Shown in pieces: positions 8,783-16,941 of a stretch of 64,000 nt of DNA. The first letter of the stretch is position 1, and each line of letters begins with the position of its first letter. The stretch comes from Pseudomonas mandelii. Its GTDB lineage: Bacteria; Pseudomonadota; Gammaproteobacteria; Pseudomonadales; Pseudomonadaceae. The notes beneath the pieces were generated by a model that searched no databases, was not told the origin of the DNA, and saw only the letters and a program-made list of their open reading frames with translations. The position numbers and the translations under genes were made by a program. The stretch spans positions 38,524-102,523 of the forward strand of contig NZ_RCZA01000017.1 of NCBI RefSeq assembly GCF_006438925.1. The letters are read 5' to 3'.

Positions 8783-9442
8783 TCAGTAAACCCCGGGAAT
8801 CAACCGCCAACTGCGGGTGCAATAAGCCTCGTATTCGCTGCCGAACTGCGTCCTTAACAGCGCTTCTTCGGCGTGAATGCGGGCGATCAGCGGGATCAGC
8901 GTCACCGCGGCCAGCAACAGGCCAACGCCGGAACGAAAGGCCAGTGCCCAGCCCACGGCAGTGACCATCAGCCCCAGATAACTGGGGTTGCGCAAGGTGC
9001 GATAAATCCCGTCGGTGACCAGCGTGTGCCCCGGCTGAATCGCCACCAGTCCACTGAAACGCTTGCCCAGCACAAACACCGGCCACAGCCGCAGCGTGCC
9101 GCCGATGATGAACAGCAACGCCCCGAGCCAGCGCACGCCTTCGCCACCAAAGGTCCAGAAATCGATCCGGTCGGTATAGGCCGGCAGGTACCCGCTCAAT
9201 AAACCGATCACCCCGAACGCCGGCAGTACCCAACGATTGGCCCGGTCTTCACGTTCGCCGGAACTCAGGTTGACCTCAGTGAACAAGGACGCGATGGCCA
9301 TCACCAAAGTGGCAAGCACAACGACCACCAGCGGTGCATGAGAGAAAAACGCTGAGAGTCCGCCAAGCCCCCACACCGCGAGCCCAAGGTAGGCGAGGGT
9401 GGAAACAACGGCGAAAAACGCCAGTTTGGCCGAGATTTTCAT
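8783..9442 (-). CDS. ICMT-type membrane methyltransferase family protein
   Basis: A 219-residue integral membrane protein with about five hydrophobic helices (for example LAFFAVVSTLAYLGLAVWGL, PLVVVVLATLVMAIASL and WLGALLFIIGGTLRLW). The C-terminal catalytic block of the isoprenylcysteine methyltransferase/phospholipid methyltransferase fold is present: GHTLVTDGIYRTLRNPSYLG, then RIHAEEALLRTQFG and EYEAYCTRSWRLIPG. The RNP-Y and EE motifs are the SAM-binding marks of this group. Bacterial members methylate diverse lipids or small molecules; the substrate here is unknown. It appears monocistronic between repeats. Confidence 0.85.
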   Translation of the reverse strand: MKISAKLAFFAVVSTLAYLGLAVWGLGGLSAFFSHAPLVVVVLATLVMAIASLFTEVNLSSGEREDRANRWVLPAFGVIGLLSGYLPAYTDRIDFWTFGGEGVRWLGALLFIIGGTLRLWPVFVLGKRFSGLVAIQPGHTLVTDGIYRTLRNPSYLGLMVTAVGWALAFRSGVGLLLAAVTLIPLIARIHAEEALLRTQFGSEYEAYCTRSWRLIPGVY

Positions 9443-9476
9443 CTACACCTCCACAAACGGACCTGACACCGTTCAG

Positions 9477-9581
9477 TGTAGGAGCTGCCGCAGGCTGCGA
9501 TCTTTTGATCTTGAGCGGTATTGAGGACAGCCAAGATCAAAAGATCGTCCGAACGCGGCCCGAACCTGCGGCAGCTCCTAC
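9477..9581. repeat. Palindromic repeat, GGAGCTGCCGCAGGCTGCGATC family
   Basis: TGTAGGAGCTGCCGCAGG on the left and CCTGCGGCAGCTCCTAC on the right, with inner GATCTTTTGATCTTG / CCAAGATCAAAAGATC arms. The right end overlaps the last codon and stop of the GlxA-type regulator gene. Confidence 0.85.
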
Positions 9582-10525
9582 GTGGCGGTGTCGGCCCTGG
9601 CATTGCGCCGAATCACCTGCGGCGGCTGCCCGAACGCCCGAAGGAAGGCTTCGCGCATGCGGCGGCAGTCGCTGAAGCCGGACTCTTCGGCGATCTGGTC
9701 GAGGGTCAGGCGCCCGCGTTCCAGCATCTGCCGCGCGGCTTCCAGGCGCAGGTTCTCGATGGCTTTGGCCGGTGATTGACCGGTTTCCGCCCGAAAAGCC
9801 CGGCTGAACTGCCGAGGGCTGAGGCGTGCGACGTCCGCCAGTTGCTCCACCGACAACGTCTCGGTGAGGTGTTCTCGCGCATAGCCAAGGACGGTTTGAA
9901 TCCGGTCAGATTTCGCTTCCAGTTCCAACAGCGCCGAGTGTTGCGACTGGCCGCCCGCGCGGCGGTGGTACATCACCAGTTTCTGCGCCACGGAACGGGC
10001 CAGTGCGGCGCCGTGATCCTTTTCGACCATGGCCAGCGCCAGGTCGATGCCGGCGGTCATCCCGGCGGAGGTCCAGATCGAACCGTCGACGACGTAGATG
10101 CGGTCTTCTTCGACCTTGATCGACGGAAACCGCGCTTGCAGTTCCCGTGCATAAGCCCAGTGGGTGGTGGCCCGCCGTCCGTCGAGCAAACCGGCCTGGG
10201 CCAGGACGAACGCCCCGGAGCAGATCGACGCCGTGCGCCGCGCGGTTTTAACGTTGGCGCGCAGGTAGTTAAGTACGCCCTCGGGTGCCTGCGCGAGGAT
10301 GGCATCGCCGCCCACCACAATCACCGTATCAAACACCCGCTCATCAAACGCCTCGGTGCCGACGCTCAGCCCACCGGAAGCGCGCAATGTTCGGCCGTCT
10401 TCGGACAGAACGCTGACGTCATAAAGCGCCTCGCCAGCGCTGAAGTTGGCGTACTCGAACACCGGCATGGCCGCCAGTGCCATGGACTGGAAACCTTCAA
10501 AAACCACAAACGCCACGGAAGTCAT
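9578..10525 (-). CDS. GlxA-family AraC regulator with DJ-1/PfpI domain
   Basis: A 315-residue transcription factor. Residues 1 to about 175 form a DJ-1/PfpI (class I glutaminase-like) sensory domain: MTSVAFVVFEGFQSMALAAM, FDTVIVVGGDA and the nucleophile-elbow equivalent ASICSGAFVLAQAGLLDGRR (Cys about 102). Residues 215-310 are an AraC DNA-binding domain with both helix-turn-helices: LSVEQLADVARLSPRQFSRA and LTLDQIAEESGFSDCRRMRE. The GlxA group responds to amino or quaternary amine metabolites, but the ligand here is unknown. It is divergent from the SDR gene with about 120 bp between the starts and probably regulates it. The stop lies inside a dispersed palindrome. Confidence 0.9.
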   Translation of the reverse strand: MTSVAFVVFEGFQSMALAAMPVFEYANFSAGEALYDVSVLSEDGRTLRASGGLSVGTEAFDERVFDTVIVVGGDAILAQAPEGVLNYLRANVKTARRTASICSGAFVLAQAGLLDGRRATTHWAYARELQARFPSIKVEEDRIYVVDGSIWTSAGMTAGIDLALAMVEKDHGAALARSVAQKLVMYHRRAGGQSQHSALLELEAKSDRIQTVLGYAREHLTETLSVEQLADVARLSPRQFSRAFRAETGQSPAKAIENLRLEAARQMLERGRLTLDQIAEESGFSDCRRMREAFLRAFGQPPQVIRRNARADTAT

Positions 10526-10648
10526 TGAAGTGTCCTCAAAAGGTAATGTCCGAAAAACGTACTTTAAACGTCATTTGAGACGGGCGTTAGACCTTTTATA
10601 ACGGTTCACATCCGGCGACGTTATCGCCTCAATGTGAAGGAAATCGAC

Positions 10649-11440
10649 ATGGCCCTCTCATCCAAAGGTACCGCACTGATCACGGGCGCCTCTTCAGGCA
10701 TCGGCGCGGTGTATGCCGACCGTCTCGCCCGGCAAGGCTACGACTTGATTCTGGTCGCCCGCAGCCAGGCAAAACTGAACGCCCAGGCCAACCACCTGAG
10801 TAACGAAACCGGCCGTGCCGTGGAAGTGGTCGTCGCCGATTTGAAAGACAAGGCCGACGTGCGGCGGGTCGAAGAAATTCTACGCTCCGACGCCAGTATC
10901 ACCTTGTTGGTCAACAACGCCGGGGTCGGCGCTGTCATGCCGCTGCTCGGCAGCCCTGTGGATGACATGGAAGACATGATCACCCTAAACGTGACCGCTT
11001 TGATGCGTCTGGCTTACGCGGTGGTGCCAGGCTTCGTCGCTCGCGGCACCGGGACGGTGATCAATATCTCCTCGATCGTTGCCATCGCCCCGGAAATTCT
11101 CAACGGCGTGTATGGCGGGACCAAGGCGTTTGTCCTCGGCCTGAGCCAATCGATGCACCACGAGCTGGCCGACAAAGGCCTTCGCATCCAGGCCGTGCTG
11201 CCCGGTGCCACCGCCACCGACTTCTGGAGCGAGGCCGGCAACCCGGTGGAAAACCTGCCGCAAGAGATCGTGATGTCTGCCCAGGACATGGTCGACGCTG
11301 CGTTGACGGGCCTGGCACAAGGCGAAGTGGTGACCATTCCGGGCCTGCACCAAGGCGACCAGTGGGACACCTACGAAGCCCAGCGCCAGACGCTTTCAGG
11401 CTTGTTCGGCCATTCCACGGCAGCACCGCGTTATCGCTGA
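10649..11440 (+). CDS. SDR family NAD(P)-dependent oxidoreductase
   Basis: A classical short-chain dehydrogenase of 263 residues. The Rossmann motif is TALITGASSGIGAVYADRLA, the adenine region LLVNNAGVGAVMPL, and the catalytic tetrad Ser in NISSIVAIAP with YGGTKAF as YxxxK. The ATG at 10649 is preceded by GAAGGA. It is divergent from the GlxA-type regulator gene, which is a common arrangement for a regulator and its target. The substrate is a ketone or alcohol of unknown identity. Confidence 0.9.
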   Translation: MALSSKGTALITGASSGIGAVYADRLARQGYDLILVARSQAKLNAQANHLSNETGRAVEVVVADLKDKADVRRVEEILRSDASITLLVNNAGVGAVMPLLGSPVDDMEDMITLNVTALMRLAYAVVPGFVARGTGTVINISSIVAIAPEILNGVYGGTKAFVLGLSQSMHHELADKGLRIQAVLPGATATDFWSEAGNPVENLPQEIVMSAQDMVDAALTGLAQGEVVTIPGLHQGDQWDTYEAQRQTLSGLFGHSTAAPRYR

Positions 11441-11508
11441 AGCGGTAGCCGCCGGGCAGGGTGAACTAAGCTTGGATAAGGACCGTTCACCCTTTAAGGA
11501 GCTCCACC

Positions 11509-12438
11509 ATGCTTCACATCAGAACACCGTTGATCCTGCACCCGGGCCTGTCAACGCCGGCCCGGCGGATCTGGCTCAAGCTGGAAAACCTGCAACCCAG
11601 CGGTTCGTTCAAATTGCGTGGCATGGGTCTTTTGTGCAGTCAGGCAAAAGCGCAGGGCAAACGCAAAGTCGTCTGTCCTTCCGGCGGCAATGCCGGGTTC
11701 GCCACCGCCGTTGCTGCCGCCAGCCTGGGGTTGAAAGCCTGCATTGTAGTGCCGCACACCACACCGGAAACCACCCGCGCGCGGATCAGGAAAACCGGTG
11801 CCGAGGTGATCGTCCATGGCAAGGTCTGGGACGATGCGAATCAACGGGCGAAGGAACTCTCGCAAGGCGCGGACACTGAATACGTGCCGGCCTTCGATCA
11901 TCCCGTATTGTGGGAAGGGCACAGCACGATAGTCGATGAAATCCTCGAAGATTGTCCTCAGGTCGATGCAGTGGTGACGTCGGTAGGGGGTGGTGGTTTG
12001 CTGGCGGGTATTCTCACCGGGTTGATTCGCCATGACCGCATGGACTGCCGGATCATTGCCTGCGAAACCCAGGGGGCAGCCTCTTTTGCGGCCGCGGTCG
12101 CTGCCGGGCATCCGGTCAGACTGCCGCGGATCGACACCGTTGCCACTTCGCTTGGCGCTGCTCAGGTAGCCGCCTGGCCGGTGCAGCACATCCTCGATTT
12201 CCCGCACGAATGTGTCGTGCTCAGCGATGACGAGGCGATCATGGGCGTGGTTCGTTACGCCAACGACCTGCGTCAGTTGGTCGAGCCGGCGTGTGGTGTT
12301 TCGTTGGCGATTGGCTACCTGGACCATCCGGCGATTGCCGAGGCCCATGATGTGGTGATTGTGGTGTGCGGCGGCGTGAGCATCAGCGCGCAATTGGTGG
12401 CAGGTTGGGCGCGTTTATCCGGCGCTGAAGCAAGGTAG
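11509..12438 (+). CDS. PLP-dependent serine/threonine dehydratase-like enzyme
   Basis: A fold-type II PLP enzyme of 309 residues. The Schiff-base Lys lies in NLQPSGSFKLRG, the phosphate-binding substrate loop is CPSGGNAGFA and the glycine loop SVGGGGLLAG. These are the marks of L-serine/L-threonine ammonia-lyases (animal SDH-like short form without a C-terminal regulatory domain). The final Cys-containing strand VVIVVCGGVS fits the same group. AAGGAGCTCC precedes the ATG. The short form usually deaminates L-Ser to pyruvate, but some members use other hydroxy-amino acids. It lies 69 bp after the SDR gene on the same strand and could be co-transcribed. Confidence 0.87.
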   Translation: MLHIRTPLILHPGLSTPARRIWLKLENLQPSGSFKLRGMGLLCSQAKAQGKRKVVCPSGGNAGFATAVAAASLGLKACIVVPHTTPETTRARIRKTGAEVIVHGKVWDDANQRAKELSQGADTEYVPAFDHPVLWEGHSTIVDEILEDCPQVDAVVTSVGGGGLLAGILTGLIRHDRMDCRIIACETQGAASFAAAVAAGHPVRLPRIDTVATSLGAAQVAAWPVQHILDFPHECVVLSDDEAIMGVVRYANDLRQLVEPACGVSLAIGYLDHPAIAEAHDVVIVVCGGVSISAQLVAGWARLSGAEAR

Positions 12439-12489
12439 GGCTGCAAACGCTATCCGGGTGTCCGAGCCCCACCGCTACTTTTTCAGCCT

Positions 12490-12807
12490 TCATTGCCCTG
12501 CAGCAGCGCCATCCTGGACGAGGATCGCTCTGGCCAGATCTTCGTCGCTGGCGTTGAGGCCGGGATTGTCCTGACGAATCTGTTTTAAGACCGACTCCAG
12601 ATAAACCCCACGAATCGCACCGCCACTGGCAACGAAGCTGGAGGCGTCATCCCGGGCAGGAATCATGAGTTTGTGGTCCTTGAACGTTGAGTACAACGAT
12701 GCGGAAACCCCGGCTGACGTGGCGACATCGCCCGCATCCACTTTGGCCATAGCGGAGCCGAAGGGTAAACACAGCAAAAGGGAAGAAATGATAATCAGAC
12801 GGCGCAT
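12490..12807 (-). CDS. Exported DUF2388-type small protein
   Basis: A 105-residue secreted protein with the signal peptide MRRLIIISSLLLCLPFGSAMA. The mature part contains VATSAGVSASLYSTFKD, then ARDDASSFVASGGAIRGVYL, which is the Pseudomonas DUF2388 pattern. It ends with a poorly conserved tail. AGAGGACACC precedes the start. No biochemical role is known; it is probably periplasmic. It faces convergently to the PLP dehydratase and appears to be a single-gene unit. Confidence 0.85.
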   Translation of the reverse strand: MRRLIIISSLLLCLPFGSAMAKVDAGDVATSAGVSASLYSTFKDHKLMIPARDDASSFVASGGAIRGVYLESVLKQIRQDNPGLNASDEDLARAILVQDGAAAGQ

Positions 12808-12928
12808 GACGGTGTCCTCTGCAAGCGTGAAGCAAAAAAAGGAAGTACCTCATCATTTAGGATGCGTGGCGGTCGTCAGGAGTTCCCTCTTGATGCGTGA
12901 TCAGTCCAACGCCTGCGTCTGAAAAGGC

Positions 12929-13057
12929 TCAGCCCTTCGCAGCACACACGATGATCTCCACCAATAACTCTGGATCAGCCAGCTTGGCTTCGCCGCAAGA
13001 CCAGGCATTGATCGGGATCGAGGTTGACCACAAATTCTGCGGCCACCCGAGATTCAA
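12929..13057 (-). pseudogene. Remnant of a Rid (YjgF/RidA-like) family gene, C-terminal end only
   Basis: On the minus strand an open stretch ends ...INAWSCGEAKLADPELLVEI, then IVCAAKG and stop. The pattern of a tight turn, a conserved Pro-Glu-Leu-Leu-Val-Glu-Ile strand and a short Ala-rich end matches the C-terminal strand of Rid-family enamine deaminases. Upstream the similarity ends at a REP element, and no start or trimer core is present. I read it as a deletion remnant. Only about 43 codons can be judged, so the family call is tentative. Confidence 0.4.
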
Positions 13058-13161
13058 TGTGGGAGCGAGCTTGCTCCGGGCGGCGATCCGACGATAGCGG
13101 TATGTCAGTTACATTGATGTTGAATGTGCAGACGCCTTCGCGAGCAAGCTCGCTCCCACAG
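13058..13161. repeat. REP pair that truncates the Rid remnant
   Basis: TGTGGGAGCGAGCTTGCTCC on the left and GAGCAAGCTCGCTCCCACAG on the right, with ACATTGATGTTGAATGT between. The left arm abuts the point where the coding similarity of the neighbouring remnant stops. Confidence 0.9.
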
Positions 13162-13204
13162 AGAATTAGTTGGTCACACATCCAGCGTTCACCAGAGGCC
13201 CAAT

Positions 13205-13232
13205 GCGGGAGCGAGCAAGCTTTGCTCCTACA
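13205..13232. repeat. Single REP-like hairpin
   Basis: GCGGGAGCGAGCAAGC followed by TTTGCTCCTACAG; half-size variant of the REP family. Its right end includes the stop codon of the OprD-type porin gene and may act as its terminator. Confidence 0.65.
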
Positions 13233-14535
13233 GCAGCGGAATGCTGTAGCTCACGATCAAGCGATTCTGGTCCTGATCACGGGACGCCTCGCTGTTGGAC
13301 TTGCCGTTACGCCATCCGAACCCGACACCTTTAAGCGAACCGGACTGAATCACGTAGTCCAGCGCAATGTCCCGCTCCCATTCCTTCTGGGTATCGCCAG
13401 AGGTCGTCTTGATGTCGTCCCCGCTGAGGTACATGACGGACGCTTTCAGTCCGGGCAACCCCATGGCGGCAAAGTCATAGGCGTATTGACCGAAGGCTGT
13501 GCGTTCGCCCGCACGGGTGAAGGTTTGAATCAGACGGTCGGTGTACAGGTAAACGCTGGAGCCGCCGGCGCCCTTGTTGGCCAGCCCGCCCTGATTGAGC
13601 TGCGTGAAGTTGCTGCCACTCGAAACGCTTTGATAGCCCGCTGTGAGGCCATGGCCACCCACCGTGTAAATCAGCGCGGCGCTCCAGGTTCGATTGTCGA
13701 TCTCGCCATCATTGCCTTGGGTGTTGCCGCTGATTTTGTAGCCTGAAGTGCCCGAGCTGTTTTTACCGGATGAATCGGTCTTGAAGTAGCGCAAGTCGGT
13801 TTTCAGCGATTGACCTTCCGTGATCGCCAGCGTGTGGATCAGGCCGAAAAACTGCTGGGTGTAGTAGTTGTCGAGGTTGGCGTAGTAATACTGGGCCGTC
13901 AGGTCCTTGGTGACTTTCCAGTCGCCGCCGGCGAAGTCGAACGCGTTGCTTTCACGGGTGCCGCCCGTGGCGGCCAACCCCGTCTGATCGCTCGAGCCCC
14001 GACCGGTGGCGTGTTCGATTCGCCCTGCGGTGAAGGTCAAGTCCTTGAACTCGCCCGAGGTGATCTGGCCACCTTCGAAGGTCTGCGGCAGCAGGCGGCC
14101 GTCGTTGGATACGAGGATTGGAAGTTTGGGCATCAGTGTGCCCAGGCGCAGTTCGGTTTTTGAGACTTTGACTTTGCCGGTCAACCCCAACCGGCTCCAT
14201 TCGTCGACGGCGCTGTTATCACTCTCGGAAGGAATCATGCTGCTGCCGACGTGCCGTCCCTTGCCGCTGTCCAGCGTAATACCCATCAGACCCAGCGCGT
14301 CGACGCCAAAACCAACCGTGCCGTCGGTGTAGCCCGACTTGTAGTCCAGCATGAAACCCTGTGCCCACTCTTCGGTTTTCGAAGGCGCGGCGGTGCCGTC
14401 ACGGTTGTCGTTGTTGAAGTAGAAATTTCTCATCCCCAATGTCGCTTTGCTGTCACTCAGGAAGTCGGCGTGTGCCTGGGTGCTGAGTGCAATGGCACCC
14501 AATGCAAACGTCACCGCCGTTTTCTTGTTACTCAT
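13228..14535 (-). CDS. OprD-family outer membrane porin
   Basis: Predicted 18-strand substrate-specific porin of 435 residues. The signal peptide MSNKKTAVTFALGAIALSTQ-AHA leads into DFLSDSKATLGMRNFYFNND, a hallmark start for the OprD family. The first loop repeat has EEWAQGFMLDYKSGYTDGTV, and there is a typical LRLGTLMPKLPILVSNDGR block and a C-terminal Leu-rich end suited to BAM recognition. The ATG at 14535 is chosen because it begins the signal peptide and lies behind AAAGGGGCGATTC. OprD members usually admit amino acids or carboxylates. Being beside the catabolic island, it may be the entry channel for that substrate, which is inference. Confidence 0.92.
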   Translation of the reverse strand: MSNKKTAVTFALGAIALSTQAHADFLSDSKATLGMRNFYFNNDNRDGTAAPSKTEEWAQGFMLDYKSGYTDGTVGFGVDALGLMGITLDSGKGRHVGSSMIPSESDNSAVDEWSRLGLTGKVKVSKTELRLGTLMPKLPILVSNDGRLLPQTFEGGQITSGEFKDLTFTAGRIEHATGRGSSDQTGLAATGGTRESNAFDFAGGDWKVTKDLTAQYYYANLDNYYTQQFFGLIHTLAITEGQSLKTDLRYFKTDSSGKNSSGTSGYKISGNTQGNDGEIDNRTWSAALIYTVGGHGLTAGYQSVSSGSNFTQLNQGGLANKGAGGSSVYLYTDRLIQTFTRAGERTAFGQYAYDFAAMGLPGLKASVMYLSGDDIKTTSGDTQKEWERDIALDYVIQSGSLKGVGFGWRNGKSNSEASRDQDQNRLIVSYSIPLL

Positions 14536-14636
14536 CTGAATCGCCCCTTTTTTTGTAGTTTGTATTTGGGAGGGTGGCTCCCGCAGTAGCGGGTGCCGGC
14601 AACGTTCGATGCCTGCGGGAGCGTTATTCGCCTGGC

Positions 14637-15209
14637 TTAAATACCCAACACGTTGGCGCCGATGCACGGGTCAATCCCGCGCTCCAGACGACGCTGGTAC
14701 ACGATCACTGTGATTTCCATCGAGCCGGTGGTGACGTCAAAGTCGAGGATGTGGCCGCCATAGGCTTGAAACGTGGCGTCACCGGCAACACCGTGCATAT
14801 GGATCGAAGGCTGGTCGTTCTTCCAGGCCACGGAACCGGTGATGCTGGCCATCTCGACACTGTTCAAGGTCTTGGCGTCGAAGTCTTTCTTGTTCTTGTT
14901 CCAGAAACCGAACTTCACATTGCCGAAACCGATGCCGCTGATGGACGCGCTGGGGATTTTCTCGGCGATGGCCAGTTTGGTCAGTTCCTTGAAGGCGTTG
15001 TCGCCCATGCGCAGCACCATGAGATAGCCGGTGGGGGTTTTGGTGTAGCGCGGTGTCGTTTCAGTTACACATTGCATAGGGGCTGTCGTCGCGGCTGGAG
15101 CGGTTTCGGCAACGGCCAGTTGAGCGCCTGCGGTGTTGATCATCACGGCGGCGGTCACGGCCAGCATCAATTTGCAAAAACGGTGTTTCGGGTGAAGTTG
15201 AACGTGCAT
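14637..15209 (-). CDS. Exported PPC/DUF296-domain protein
   Basis: A 190-residue protein combining a signal peptide (MHVQLHPKHRFCKLMLAVTA... with an AVAE cleavage region) and a PPC (DUF296) domain from about residue 55. Domain marks are GYLMVLRMGDNAFKELTKLA, SASISGIGFGNVKFGFW, QPSIHMHGVAGDATFQAYGG and HILDFDVTTGSMEITV. The His residues of HMHG and GGH resemble the metal site of bacterial PPC trimers. Most PPC proteins are cytoplasmic or nuclear, so export is unusual. It lies 100 bp upstream of the porin gene and downstream of the semialdehyde dehydrogenase gene on the same strand, suggesting a periplasmic role in the same pathway, perhaps binding or modifying the substrate. Confidence 0.85.
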   Translation of the reverse strand: MHVQLHPKHRFCKLMLAVTAAVMINTAGAQLAVAETAPAATTAPMQCVTETTPRYTKTPTGYLMVLRMGDNAFKELTKLAIAEKIPSASISGIGFGNVKFGFWNKNKKDFDAKTLNSVEMASITGSVAWKNDQPSIHMHGVAGDATFQAYGGHILDFDVTTGSMEITVIVYQRRLERGIDPCIGANVLGI

Positions 15210-15333
15210 GAGACTTCCTCTGTTTTTGTTGTTGTGTGGGTGCAGCGGTTTTTCGGACGAGCGAATCCGACGCCTGTTGTTCAACAGGCGCGGAAGTTGT
15301 GCTGACAGTGGGTGTTAGTTGAAGCCGGGTGAC

Positions 15334-16911
15334 TTACAGCGCATCACGACTGCTGACACCGTCCACCAGTCGGGCAATGCCCAGCGGGTTGGCGTCCTTC
15401 AGGGCGTCCGGCAGCAAACTGTCGGGGCAGTTCTGATAACAAACGGGACGCAGAAAACGATCAATCGCCAATGTTCCGACCGATGTACCGCGAGCATCCG
15501 AAGTTGCCGGGTACGGTCCGCCGTGAACCATCGCATCGCAGACTTCCACGCCGGTCGGATAACCGTTGAACAGCACGCGCCCGACTTTCTGTTCCAGCAG
15601 GGCCAGAACATCGCCCAGCGTGTCGGTTTCGGCGTCTTCGACAATCAGGGTCGCGGTCAACTGACCCCGCAAACCGTGCAGTGCCTGGATCAACTCGGCC
15701 TGGTCAGCGACTTCCACCACAATGGTGGTCGGGCCGAAGACTTCTTCCTGAAGCAACTCATCACCATTCATCAGCAGGCTGACATCGGCCTTGAACACTT
15801 GCGGCTGCGCCTGGTTGCCCTGTTGTGCGGCGCCGGCCAGGTGCGTCATGCTGGGGTGTGCGTGAAGATTGTCCAGACCGTGGCAATAGCTTTTCAGCGC
15901 GCCGACGTTGAGCATCGTTTGCGCGGATTGCTCGCCCATCAATCCGGTGAAACGTTCGAGGAAGGCAGTGAACTCTGGCGAACGAATGCCCAGTACCAAA
16001 CCGGGATTGGTGCAGAACTGACCCGCACCCAGCACCACGGAAGCGCTCAGCTCGGCGGCGATCTTTTCACCGCGCGCCTTCAGTGCTTCCGGCATCAGCA
16101 AGACCGGGTTGATGCTGCTCATCTCGGCGAACACCGGAATCGGTTGCGGCCGTGCCGCTGCCATGTCACACAACGCCCGACCGCCACGCAATGACCCAGT
16201 GAAACCCACCGCCTGGATAGACGGGTGCTTGACCAATGCTTCACCGACGCTGCCGTAAAGCATGTTGAACACACCATCAGGCATTCCGGTTTTTCTGGCC
16301 GCGCGGTTGATCGCATCGGCGACGTAATCGGCGGTTGCCATGTGACCGCTGTGGGCCTTGAACACCACCGGGCAGCCCGCTGCGAGGGCAGAGGCGGTGT
16401 CGCCGCCGGCAGTCGAGAAGGCCAGCGGGAAGTTGCTGGCACCGAACACGGCGACCGGACCGAGCCCGGTGCGGTACTGGCGCAGGTCGGGGCGAGGTAA
16501 CGGTTGGCGGTCGGGCAGCGCACGATCAATGCGGGCACCGTAGAAATCGCCGCGACGCAGCAGGGTGGCGAACAGACGCATCTGGCCGCTGGTGCGTGCC
16601 CGCTCACCTTGAATGCGGCCGGCGGGCAGGGCGGTTTCCCGGCACACCAGGGCGATGAACGAGTCGTCCAGGGCCTCAAGCTCAGTGGCAATAGCCTCCA
16701 AAAACTGAGCGCGTCGGGCGGATGAAAGAGTGCGAAAGATCGGGTAAGCCGTGGCCGCTGCTTCTGCCGCCGCATTCACTTCATCCACGGTCGCCTGATG
16801 GAAGCGATACGGCAGTGCTTCGCCGGTACTGGCGTCGTGGCTTTGCAAGGTGCTCGAGCCTTTAGCCGAACGAGCGCCAGCGATGTAGTTGTGGCCTGAA
16901 ACTTCGAACAT
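15334..16911 (-). CDS. 2,5-dioxovalerate (alpha-ketoglutarate semialdehyde) dehydrogenase
   Basis: A 525-residue aldehyde dehydrogenase of the KGSADH type, oxidising 2-oxoglutarate semialdehyde to 2-oxoglutarate with NAD(P). The catalytic Cys lies in VVLGAGQFCTNPGLVLG and the general-base Glu in VFAEMSSINPV. The cofactor region is GPVAVFGASNFPLAFSTAGG, the form typical of this subfamily. The N-terminus FEVSGHNYIAGARSAKG also fits. Start at 16911 after AGGAGTTCCC. It is the downstream end of the minus-strand run with the two amidohydrolases, so the island probably feeds 2-oxoglutarate, as sugar acid, hydroxyproline or glucarate routes do. Which one is not decided by sequence. Confidence 0.88.
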   Translation of the reverse strand: MFEVSGHNYIAGARSAKGSSTLQSHDASTGEALPYRFHQATVDEVNAAAEAAATAYPIFRTLSSARRAQFLEAIATELEALDDSFIALVCRETALPAGRIQGERARTSGQMRLFATLLRRGDFYGARIDRALPDRQPLPRPDLRQYRTGLGPVAVFGASNFPLAFSTAGGDTASALAAGCPVVFKAHSGHMATADYVADAINRAARKTGMPDGVFNMLYGSVGEALVKHPSIQAVGFTGSLRGGRALCDMAAARPQPIPVFAEMSSINPVLLMPEALKARGEKIAAELSASVVLGAGQFCTNPGLVLGIRSPEFTAFLERFTGLMGEQSAQTMLNVGALKSYCHGLDNLHAHPSMTHLAGAAQQGNQAQPQVFKADVSLLMNGDELLQEEVFGPTTIVVEVADQAELIQALHGLRGQLTATLIVEDAETDTLGDVLALLEQKVGRVLFNGYPTGVEVCDAMVHGGPYPATSDARGTSVGTLAIDRFLRPVCYQNCPDSLLPDALKDANPLGIARLVDGVSSRDAL

Positions 16912-16941
16912 GGGAACTCCTGAAGGGCTGTTCAATGAGGG

